Shown: positions 1 to 5,910, counted from the stretch's first letter. The stretch: 5,917 nucleotides of DNA from Desulfonatronaceae bacterium UBA663 (GCA_002299865.1 DBNV01000010.1:1-5917); one strand, 5' to 3'. The notes: generated by a model from the letters alone, not told the origin. Made by a program: numbers and translations.

Positions 1-1
1 T

Positions 2-73
2 GCATTCGCCGCATTCGCCGCATTCGCCGCATTCTTCGCATTCGCCGCATTCTCCGCATTCGCCGCATTCGCT
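2..73. repeat. Tandem array of a 9-bp unit, at least 8 copies
   Basis: Eight contiguous 9-bp units with consensus gcattcgcc run from base 2 to base 73 and may continue beyond the left edge. Five or more are exact. The fourth unit (29-37) ends in ttc, the sixth (47-55) in tcc and the last (65-73) in gct, so all variation is in the final triplet of the unit. Because the unit is a multiple of three, each frame gives a tripeptide repeat: Ala-Phe-Ala on the plus strand, and Gly-Glu-Cys, Ala-Asn-Ala or Arg-Met-Arg on the minus strand. Two further copies occur beyond glgP at 2872-2889, also outside a gene, which favours a non-coding dispersed minisatellite. No spacers are present, so this is not CRISPR. 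Confidence 0.9.
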
Positions 74-86
74 AAAAAGTCGCGCC

Positions 87-117
87 ATGCCGGAATCAGT
101 CCGGCGCAAGCCGGCAT
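87..117. repeat. GC-rich hairpin resembling a dispersed intergenic repeat
   Basis: The outer arms atgccgg (87-93) and ccggcat (111-117) are exact inverted repeats. Two alternative inner stems are also possible: gccgga (89-94) with tccggc (100-105), and ccggc (101-105) with gccgg (110-114) closing a GCAA tetraloop. From memory, the segment tccggcgcaagccggcatcc resembles short dispersed repeats found between genes in many proteobacteria. It has no T-run after it and so is not a canonical terminator. Its family assignment is unverified. Confidence 0.55.
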
Positions 118-120
118 CCA

Positions 121-150
121 GGTAGGGGCGACCGGCCGGTCGCCCCTACC
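121..150. repeat. Perfect 30-bp palindrome (REP-like)
   Basis: The two 15-base arms, ggtaggggcgaccgg (121-135) and ccggtcgcccctacc (136-150), are exact reverse complements with no spacer. The transcript would fold into a very stable GC-rich hairpin, and the DNA could form a cruciform. The core resembles dispersed palindromes of the gtaggggcgacc type that I recall from other bacterial genomes. It lies directly after the preceding hairpin repeat, so the two may form a composite element upstream of glgP. No T-tract follows. Confidence 0.75.
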
Positions 151-179
151 CTGCTCCAGTGCTTTGTCCTCTGCTCACT

Positions 180-208
180 TTGCATCATCTGGCATTATCC
201 GGTATTCT
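180..208 (+). promoter_or_regulatory. Possible sigma-70-type promoter for glgP
   Basis: TTGCAT at 180-185 and TATTCT at 203-208 are separated by 17 bp, the optimal spacing. They match consensus at only 3 of 6 and 4 of 6 positions. Transcription would start near 215 and leave a leader of about 65 nt containing the 247-261 hairpin. The call rests on spacing and position only. Confidence 0.22.
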
Positions 209-246
209 GTCCTCGTTATTGCACGACACGCAAGGACAACACTCTC

Positions 247-261
247 CCGCCTTCAAGGCGG
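247..261 (+). other. Small hairpin in the glgP leader
   Basis: The arms ccgcc (247-251) and ggcgg (257-261) form a perfect 5-bp GC stem around ttcaa. It ends 6 nt before the Shine-Dalgarno site, so it could affect ribosome access or mRNA stability. A stem this short can also arise by chance. Confidence 0.35.
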
Positions 262-267
262 ACTGAC

Positions 268-273
268 AGGAGA
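268..273 (+). promoter_or_regulatory. Ribosome binding site that fixes the glgP start
   Basis: AGGAGA lies 7 nt before the ATG at 281. This near-consensus site decides the start of glgP in favour of 281. The same frame is open upstream all the way to base 2 and offers a TTG at 164, but that TTG has no comparable site. Confidence 0.8.
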
Positions 274-280
274 ACAGGGC

Positions 281-2821
281 ATGGCCAGACCGCGCAAGGG
301 CAAGAAGCAAACCTTAGCCCCTCTGGATTTGTACAGCGACACCTTTCAATGGAACGGCGGACCGGATGAAGCCGACACCGTAGCCGGTCTGAAGAAGGAC
401 ATTAACCGGCACATCGTCTCCAGCCTGGGCAGCGACTTCACCCGGCGCAGCGCCTACAACTGCTATCACGGCCTGGCTTTGGCCGTTCGCGACCGGTTGA
501 TCGCCCATTGGATCAAGACGCAGCGTTCCTATTACAACGATCAGTCCAAGCGCGTGTACTACCTGTCCATGGAATACCTGCCCGGCAAGTCGCTCGTGAA
601 CAACCTGCACTGCCTGGGAATCTACGACGTGGCGGAAGAGGCGCTCGCCGACTTTGACCTGAAACTTGAAGACGTGGCCGAAGTGGAGTGGGACGCCGGA
701 CTGGGCAATGGCGGTCTGGGCCGGTTGGCCTCCTGTTACCTGGACTCCATGGCCACCCAATGCGTCTCGGGCTACGGCTACGGCATTCGTTACGACTACG
801 GCCTGTTTCATCAGGTCATTGAAAACGGGGCGCAGGTGGAACACCCGGACAACTGGACCCAGCGGGGCAACCCCTGGGAGTTCGACCGGGGCCGCTTTCT
901 GCACGAAATTAACTTCTTCGGCCGCGTCCATGCCTGGGTGGACGACCAAGGCCGGTTGCGACACGAATGGGTGGACACGGAAAAGGTTTTGGCCATGGCC
1001 TGCGACACGCTTGTACCCGGCTTCCGCAACAGGCAGGCCATCAACATGCGGCTGTGGGCCGCCAGATCCGACATGGAATTCAACCTGGAATACTTCAACA
1101 CCGGCGACTACATCGGTGCTGTGGAAGCCAAGATCCGGGACGAAGTCATCTCCAAGGTGCTCTATCCCCGCGACGATCAGTTGAAGGGCCGTAAACTCAG
1201 ACTTTGCCAGCAATACTTTTTTGTCGCCGCGTCCCTACAGGACATCCTGCGCCGCTACCGGAAAAAATACGATACCTTCGACAAGCTGCCGGACATGGTG
1301 GTCATCCAGCTCAATGACACCCACCCGGCCATCGCCATCCCCGAATTGATGCGCATCCTCGTGGATGAAGAACTCCTGGACTGGGATACGGCCTGGGACC
1401 TGTGCACCCGCGTTTTCGCCTACACCAACCACACCGTTCTGCCGGAGGCGTTGGAAACCTGGCCCTGCTCCATTATCGAACGCGTCCTGCCCCGGCACAT
1501 GCGGATCATTTACGAGATCAACCATCGCTTCCTGGAGTGGCTGGACCAACAGGCTCCCGCCCACCCCGATCCCGGCGGAATCAAGGCCCGGCTGTCCATT
1601 ATCCAGGAGTATCCTGAAAAGGCCGTGCGCATGGCCCACCTGGCCATTGTCGGCAGCTTCTCGGTCAACGGCGTGGCCGCCATGCATACCGAAATTCTCA
1701 AACAGATGGTCTTTCCTGAATTCAATGCCGTATTTCCGGGCCGGATCAGAAACATCACCAACGGCGTCACCCCGCGGCGCTGGTTGAACCAGTGCAACCC
1801 GGGCCTGGTCGAACTGATCTCGGAAAAACTCAAGGGCAACTGGCAATGTCATCTGGAAAGATTGCGTGAACTTGTACCCCACGCCGAGGATCCCGAGTTT
1901 TGCGCCCTCTGGCGGGCGGTCAAACGCGCCAACAAAGAGCGCCTGGCCGACTACGTCCAGCGCAAGATCGGCATGGAATGCAATCTGGAAGCCATGTTTG
2001 ACGTGCAGGTCAAGCGCATTCACGAATACAAGCGCCAGTTGCTGAACGTGCTGCACGTGATCACGCTCTACAACCGCATCAAGGCCGATCCGGACAAAGC
2101 GTTCACTCCGCGGACCATATTCTTCGGCGGCAAGGCCGCCCCGGCCTACGTCATGGCCAAGCTGACCATCCGCCTGATCAACGGCGTGGCCGAAGTGGTC
2201 AACAACGACCCGGACACGGCCGGCCGCCTGCAGGTCATCTTTCTGCCCAATTACTGCGTTTCCCAGGCTGAACGGATCATCCCGGCCGCGGAACTCTCGG
2301 AGCAGATTTCCACCGCCGGCTACGAAGCCTCAGGCACGGGGAACATGAAGTTGGCGCTCAACGGCGCGTTGACCATCGGCACCCTGGACGGCGCCAACGT
2401 GGAAATGTTGGAGGAAATCGGGGCGGAGAACATGTTCATCTTCGGCCTCACGGCCGCCGAGGTCGTGGCCCTGCGCAAGAACGGCGGCAACCCCTGGCAG
2501 TTCTGCGAACACGACCAGGAGTTGAAAAAGGTGCTGGCCATGATCTCCCGAAACGTCTTCTCGCCTGGCACGCCGGGACTCTTTGCGCCCATTACAGACG
2601 CCCTGCTGCACTACGGCGACTACTTCTGCGTTCTAGCCGACTACCGGGCCTACGTGGATTGCCAGGAAAAGGTCAGCCAACTCTACCGCGACCAGGAGGA
2701 ATGGACCCGCCGTTCCATCTTGAACACGGCCAACATGGGCAAGTTCTCCAGCGACAGGTCGGTTGCGGAATACGCCAAAAAAATCTGGGGAGTGAAGCCG
2801 CAACTTGCTTGCCCGATTTGA
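281..2821 (+). CDS. glgP: Glycogen/starch/maltodextrin phosphorylase (GT35)
   Basis: This 846-residue cytoplasmic enzyme phosphorolyses terminal alpha-1,4 bonds of glycogen or related glucans to glucose-1-phosphate. The length fits the family (about 800-850). Visible landmarks, numbered from the ATG at 281, are YYLSMEY at 93-99, the glycine-rich GLGNGGLGR at 140-148, LNDTHPAIAIPEL from 344, VKRIHEYKR at 577-585, GGKAAPAY at 616-623, and the pyridoxal-phosphate motif EASGTGNMK at 682-690. By homology Lys690 should carry the cofactor, and the following stretch through DGANVE (703-708) is intact. I see no frameshift. The start is set by AGGAGA 7 nt upstream. No other glycogen gene is nearby, and lptF follows after 129 nt on the same strand without a clear terminator. 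Substrate preference (glycogen versus maltodextrin) cannot be read from the sequence. Codons favour C/G endings (CTG, TTC), unlike the downstream genes. Confidence 0.97.
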   Translation: MARPRKGKKQTLAPLDLYSDTFQWNGGPDEADTVAGLKKDINRHIVSSLGSDFTRRSAYNCYHGLALAVRDRLIAHWIKTQRSYYNDQSKRVYYLSMEYLPGKSLVNNLHCLGIYDVAEEALADFDLKLEDVAEVEWDAGLGNGGLGRLASCYLDSMATQCVSGYGYGIRYDYGLFHQVIENGAQVEHPDNWTQRGNPWEFDRGRFLHEINFFGRVHAWVDDQGRLRHEWVDTEKVLAMACDTLVPGFRNRQAINMRLWAARSDMEFNLEYFNTGDYIGAVEAKIRDEVISKVLYPRDDQLKGRKLRLCQQYFFVAASLQDILRRYRKKYDTFDKLPDMVVIQLNDTHPAIAIPELMRILVDEELLDWDTAWDLCTRVFAYTNHTVLPEALETWPCSIIERVLPRHMRIIYEINHRFLEWLDQQAPAHPDPGGIKARLSIIQEYPEKAVRMAHLAIVGSFSVNGVAAMHTEILKQMVFPEFNAVFPGRIRNITNGVTPRRWLNQCNPGLVELISEKLKGNWQCHLERLRELVPHAEDPEFCALWRAVKRANKERLADYVQRKIGMECNLEAMFDVQVKRIHEYKRQLLNVLHVITLYNRIKADPDKAFTPRTIFFGGKAAPAYVMAKLTIRLINGVAEVVNNDPDTAGRLQVIFLPNYCVSQAERIIPAAELSEQISTAGYEASGTGNMKLALNGALTIGTLDGANVEMLEEIGAENMFIFGLTAAEVVALRKNGGNPWQFCEHDQELKKVLAMISRNVFSPGTPGLFAPITDALLHYGDYFCVLADYRAYVDCQEKVSQLYRDQEEWTRRSILNTANMGKFSSDRSVAEYAKKIWGVKPQLACPI

Positions 2822-2834
2822 GCACTGGCACCCC

Positions 2835-2848
2835 CATGCCGGGGCATG
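2835..2848 (+). other. Weak hairpin just after glgP
   Basis: The arms catgc (2835-2839) and gcatg (2844-2848) enclose cggg, 13 nt after the glgP stop. Flanking ctgg and ccag segments could lengthen the stem imperfectly. No T-run follows, so an intrinsic terminator is not supported. It may only protect the mRNA 3' end, or be chance. Confidence 0.3.
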
Positions 2849-2871
2849 CCCAGGTCCATGAGGTCACTTGC

Positions 2872-2889
2872 GCATTCGCCGCATTCGCC
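2872..2889. repeat. Two further copies of the 9-bp unit
   Basis: Two exact tandem copies of gcattcgcc occur in the glgP-lptF gap, in the same orientation as the array at 2-73. The unit therefore brackets glgP. Recurrence outside any evident gene suggests a dispersed intergenic repeat. Confidence 0.85.
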
Positions 2890-2950
2890 TCTTTTCGGTA
2901 TGCACGGCCTGTTTAGTTAGAATCCTAGTGATGTGTGGCGTATGGGGAAC

Positions 2951-4117
2951 ATGACCTTATTACAGAAGCGGGTGTTCACGGAAACCTGCTTTCTATTTGC
3001 CTTGACATGGGTCGGCTTGCTGTCTCTGTTGCTGATTGGACGATTGTTGCAGTTGCGCGAGCTTTTTTTGCACCAGCAGGTGACGATTCTAGACATTGTT
3101 TCCCTGTTCGTTTTCTTGAGTCCCTTTTTTTTATTCATGCTTCTTCCCGTGGCCTGTCTGCTCAGTGTTTTTCTCGTTTTTCTGCGCATGAGCAACGACC
3201 GCGAACTTCTCGCCCTGCGAGCTGCCGGGATCAGTCTCTATCAGATCTTGCCGGCACCGGCATTGTTTGCCGTTCTGACGTTCTTTTTTGCATTGTACAT
3301 CGGCTTGTTCGGCATTTCTTGGGGTTTTGACAATTTCCGCTCTACGGCCCTGGAACTGGCCCGTTCCAAGACGCAGCTGGTTCTTCAGCCGGGAATCTTC
3401 CATAATGATTTCCCCGGATTGACCATTTACGCAAAAAACGTGGACGCCAACAATCGTCTGCACCAAGTTTTCGTGGAAGACCAGACCAGGCCGGACCTTA
3501 CGGTCGTGATCGTTGCCCCGGTCGGCTATGTGGTCACCGAGCCTGAGGAAGGACAGATCCTTTTCGCCCTTGAACATGGCAGAATCTATCGTGTCCATCA
3601 GAACACCATCACAGAGTTGCGTTTTGAAACGTATTTGGTGCGTTTGGATCTGGACAAGTTGTTGTCCGGGGTGTCCATCAAGGACAAGCGCCCCCGGGAA
3701 ATGTCTTGGGCGGAATTGCGCAAGTGGCTGACCATGCCCGACGCGACCAGATACCGCAGTGAGGAATTCCTAAGAAAAATTTCCGTGGAAATGCATAAGC
3801 GCTGGGTCGTGCCCGGATGGTGCATTGTCCTGGGAATGATCGCCATTCCATTGGCTTTGGCCTTTGAGGGACTCAAGCGGAAGTATGCATTGATCCTGGT
3901 GTTGGGCTTTTTCTTCGTTTTTTATGGCCTGTTTACCTACGGCATTCTTGTGGCTGAGCTTGGAATATTGCCGGTCTTCGTGCCTCTTTGGGGGCAAATG
4001 ATTTTTTTCGCCATCGCGGCGGCCTTGGGCATTTGGCTCGCCGCTCGCGAACGGGGACTGCGCATCGGCGAATGGATAACGCATTTGCAATTCAAGTTTT
4101 TGAAAAATAACTCGTGA
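2951..4117 (+). CDS. lptF: LPS export ABC transporter permease LptF
   Basis: This inner-membrane permease subunit works with LptG and the ATPase LptB in the LptB2FG complex, which extracts LPS and delivers it to LptC/LptA. From the ATG at 2951 it has 388 residues. I read six membrane segments near 13-33, 50-78, 99-123, 285-304, 312-335 and 342-365, with a large soluble beta-rich domain between segments 3 and 4 (about 125-275), the diagnostic LptF/LptG plan. The cytoplasmic coupling segment NDRELLALRAAGIS (82-95) is the conserved family signature. The start is uncertain: GTG 2933, ATG 2942 and ATG 2951 are in frame and none has a good Shine-Dalgarno. I chose 2951 because MTLLQKRVFTE resembles LptF amino termini. 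The assignment to LptF rather than LptG rests on order and on NDRELLALRAAG. It is rich in TTG and TTT codons. Confidence 0.94.
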   Translation: MTLLQKRVFTETCFLFALTWVGLLSLLLIGRLLQLRELFLHQQVTILDIVSLFVFLSPFFLFMLLPVACLLSVFLVFLRMSNDRELLALRAAGISLYQILPAPALFAVLTFFFALYIGLFGISWGFDNFRSTALELARSKTQLVLQPGIFHNDFPGLTIYAKNVDANNRLHQVFVEDQTRPDLTVVIVAPVGYVVTEPEEGQILFALEHGRIYRVHQNTITELRFETYLVRLDLDKLLSGVSIKDKRPREMSWAELRKWLTMPDATRYRSEEFLRKISVEMHKRWVVPGWCIVLGMIAIPLALAFEGLKRKYALILVLGFFFVFYGLFTYGILVAELGILPVFVPLWGQMIFFAIAAALGIWLAARERGLRIGEWITHLQFKFLKNNS

Positions 4118-4142
4118 GCCGGGCGACGGTTAACTACTCCGC

Positions 4143-5321
4143 ATGTCTCGTTTTTCCCTCCAACTCCCCCCATTCGTGACAACGCGATGGTCGGGCTTTA
4201 CCCGCCTTGTGCTTGATTATCGTCCGACGATCCTGCAAACTTATCTGCTAACTCAGAATCTTTTTCTTGTGCTGCTCTGTCTCGGGGTTGGCGTCTGCAT
4301 CTATTTGCTTCAGGATATTCTTGACAACATTGATGGCTTTCTGCAGGCTGGGGCCGGGATTGACGTTATCCTAGGATATTTCGGGGCCAAGCTTCCTCTG
4401 ATTCTCTCGCAGATTCTTCCCGCGGCATACCTTGTATCCCTAATCATCCAGGTCGGACTTTTAGTCCGGCATCGCGAGTTGCTGGCGCTTCAAGCCGGAG
4501 GCATTTCCTTCATCTCCCTGGTGCGTTTTTTTTGCGTTTACGGCCTGTTTTGGTGCTTGTTGCATCTGATTTTGGCCCAGGGATTGGCTGTTTTTGGGCA
4601 GCGCGAGATGGACCGGATCTGGCGGGAGGAAGTGCGCCGGGAGGAAGTAGGGTCGGTCGAAATCCGGGACGTCTGGTTCCTTAGCGGTCCTTATGTGGTC
4701 GGTCTGGACCTCGCCGATCCGGAGCAGGGTCGCGGCGAGGGCGTTCATGTGTATGAGTATGCCAAGGACAATACTCTGCAACGCATCATTTTGGCTGAAA
4801 CCTTCCATGTGCAAAAAGATGGATGGGAACTGTACAACGTGATAGTATATGAACCGGGCGCATTCATAAGTTTTCAGAAAGAATCGCTTTTTCTGGCCAT
4901 CACCCAGGACTTAAGCGCCCTTGCTGTGTTACAGGCCCGATTTGAGCCTGCGGCGCTTTCCCTTTGGCAACTGAGCCGGATCATTTCCTATCTGGAGGGG
5001 GCCGGATCAAGCGTGGAACGCCTGCGTACCGCGTGGCACATGAAGTGGGCCTCTGCCTTCTCCCTGTTGGTTATGACTCTGATCGCGCTGGCGTTGGCCA
5101 CCATGTTCGAGAACATGGCCGCCAATATCGCGATGGGGCTGGGCATCGTGTTCGCATACTACGTCCTGTTCGTACTGGGCGTGTCTCTAGGCGAACGAGG
5201 CTTTTTATCGCCTTTTATCGGGGCTTGGCTGGGAAACATTATTTTTGGGCTGCTCTCCGGAGCCAGGTTGCTTTGGTACTTTGCGCCCGACGATTGGATC
5301 GTGCGCGAACGTGCACAATGA
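4143..5321 (+). CDS. lptG: LPS export ABC transporter permease LptG
   Basis: This 392-residue inner-membrane protein is the partner of LptF in LptB2FG. Six membrane segments can be read near 38-58, 85-107, 124-148, 303-322, 330-349 and 355-377. A periplasmic beta-jellyroll-like domain lies between segments 3 and 4 (about 150-290). The coupling segment HRELLALQAGGIS (110-122) matches that of LptF, and LSLWQLSRIISYLEGAG (272-288) corresponds to the region just before segment 4 in LptG proteins. The ATG follows the lptF stop by 25 nt; an in-frame TAA at 4131 rules out an earlier start. No clear Shine-Dalgarno is visible, so coupling to lptF translation is plausible. The first membrane segment starts unusually late, giving an extra amino-terminal stretch of about 25 residues. 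GTG codons at 4176 and 4209 could be alternative starts but also lack ribosome sites. Confidence 0.94.
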   Translation: MSRFSLQLPPFVTTRWSGFTRLVLDYRPTILQTYLLTQNLFLVLLCLGVGVCIYLLQDILDNIDGFLQAGAGIDVILGYFGAKLPLILSQILPAAYLVSLIIQVGLLVRHRELLALQAGGISFISLVRFFCVYGLFWCLLHLILAQGLAVFGQREMDRIWREEVRREEVGSVEIRDVWFLSGPYVVGLDLADPEQGRGEGVHVYEYAKDNTLQRIILAETFHVQKDGWELYNVIVYEPGAFISFQKESLFLAITQDLSALAVLQARFEPAALSLWQLSRIISYLEGAGSSVERLRTAWHMKWASAFSLLVMTLIALALATMFENMAANIAMGLGIVFAYYVLFVLGVSLGERGFLSPFIGAWLGNIIFGLLSGARLLWYFAPDDWIVRERAQ

Positions 5322-5428
5322 TCGCCCCATTTCTTTTTATGCACCTTCAAAAGCACGTATCGTTGTCTTAAAAAACATTGTCCCCTTATTTTCGCGCAGG
5401 CTCTATTTCCATCGGTTGTCGCGCATGG

Positions 5429-5448
5429 AAAAGCAGGCGCCGGGCCTG
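5429..5448 (-). terminator. Candidate terminator for the small minus-strand gene
   Basis: Read on the minus strand, the arms CAGGC and GCCTG form a perfect 5-bp stem around CCGGC (5434-5448), followed by C and then TTTT (5432-5429). It begins about 30 nt after the stop of the membrane-protein gene at 5479-5724. The stem and T-run are short, so this is a tentative intrinsic terminator. On the plus strand no T-run follows, so it would not end lptFG transcripts by that mechanism. Confidence 0.38.
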
Positions 5449-5451
5449 GTT

Positions 5452-5472
5452 GGGACAAACTCCCCATGTCCC
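5452..5472. other. Hairpin in the convergent intergenic region
   Basis: The arms gggaca (5452-5457) and tgtccc (5467-5472) are exact inverted repeats with a 9-nt loop. It sits 6 nt beyond the stop of the minus-strand gene, between that gene and the candidate terminator. No T-run follows on either strand. It may be an mRNA 3' stabiliser or half of a double-hairpin end. Confidence 0.35.
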
Positions 5473-5478
5473 GGTTGC

Positions 5479-5724
5479 CTAGTGTTCCGCCCGGAAAAAG
5501 CGCCAAAGCAGGGCCATGGCCACGACAAGCCCGGTAGCCGCCACTACGTCATGCCGTAATACAACCAGTCCCAGCCAGCATGCCAAGCCCAGCAGCAAAA
5601 CAATGCGGCTGTGGCGTGCCGGCATGGTCTTTTGATTGCCCGCGATGAGCAGTCGGTCCAGGACGAACCAGCCCACGCCGATAACGCCCAGAACGGCAAG
5701 TATGATTTGGGCTGCGTTGTACAT
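5479..5724 (-). CDS. Small hydrophobic membrane protein, unknown function
   Basis: I do not recognise this 81-residue protein. It begins MYNAAQIILAVLGVIG and is mostly hydrophobic, with three likely membrane segments near 5-27, 41-57 and 58-77. A basic, polar loop (about 28-40, NQKTMPARHSR) lies between the first two, and the end is charged (RFFRAEH). The last two segments are joined by only a short turn around LRHDV. In favour of coding: coherent hydrophobic segments, charged residues confined to loops, and frequent CTG, GGC and GCC codons. Against: there is no clear Shine-Dalgarno before the ATG (CTCCC immediately precedes it) and no recognisable family. It is convergent with lptG (157 nt between stops), so it is probably a separate unit. 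A stem-loop lies in its presumed leader and a candidate terminator beyond its stop. I cannot infer a function. Confidence 0.55.
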   Translation of the reverse strand: MYNAAQIILAVLGVIGVGWFVLDRLLIAGNQKTMPARHSRIVLLLGLACWLGLVVLRHDVVAATGLVVAMALLWRFFRAEH

Positions 5725-5754
5725 GGGAGATCAGGGGTCAGGCAGAGAATGGGA

Positions 5755-5786
5755 ATGCCTGGACAGAGCATGTACTGTCCGCGCAT
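5755..5786. other. Interrupted stem-loop upstream of the small membrane gene
   Basis: The arms ggacag (5761-5766) and ctgtcc (5775-5780) are perfect, with an 8-nt loop (agcatgta). Beyond a 2-bp mismatched step, atgc (5755-5758) pairs again with gcat (5783-5786), giving ten Watson-Crick pairs in all. It starts about 30 nt upstream of the ATG at 5724 (minus strand), so it could be a leader structure or a protein-binding dyad. No matching regulator is known to me. Confidence 0.4.
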
Positions 5787-5893
5787 GCCCGGAAAGATCG
5801 TCTAGACCTTGCAGATGTCATCATCTTCAAGCAAGCTACGCCGGTGCTTAAGGAAACGCAAGGAACAGCTTCTCCCCTATGATTGTCACGAAG

Positions 5894-5910
5894 CCAGCAT
5901 TCCTTGCTGG
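5894..5910. other. Short inverted repeat at the right edge
   Basis: The arms ccagca (5894-5899) and tgctgg (5905-5910) enclose ttcct. No T-run follows on either strand within the window. It may be part of a longer element or of a gene cut off by the edge. Confidence 0.3.

Noticed and set aside
2..73. CRISPR array
   Set aside because: The repeat unit is 9 bp and contiguous, with no spacers.
121..150. Intrinsic terminator
   Set aside because: The stem is very strong, but no T-tract follows on either strand, so a dispersed palindrome is the better reading.
164..280. Extension of glgP to the TTG at 164
   Set aside because: There is no ribosome site before 164, the added residues do not resemble a phosphorylase amino terminus, and AGGAGA is ideally placed before the ATG at 281.
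314..2056. Long minus-strand open frames antisense to glgP (314-1213 and 1235-2056)
   Set aside because: They mirror the strong codon bias of glgP, have no recognisable domains or ribosome sites, and lie wholly inside a certain gene.
2893..2923. Dedicated lptF promoter with TAGAAT at 2918-2923
   Set aside because: The -10-like hexamer is good, but no -35-like sequence lies at proper spacing, so it is used only as a hint in the mini-ORF finding.
5318..5371. 17-codon ORF starting at the ATGA overlap with the lptG stop
   Set aside because: It is very short, has no recognisable features (MIAPFLFMHLQKHVSLS), and an ATGA overlap arises often by chance.
5611..5851. Plus-strand frames across the small membrane gene
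   Set aside because: They are polar, low-coherence shadows of the minus-strand gene without ribosome sites or domains.
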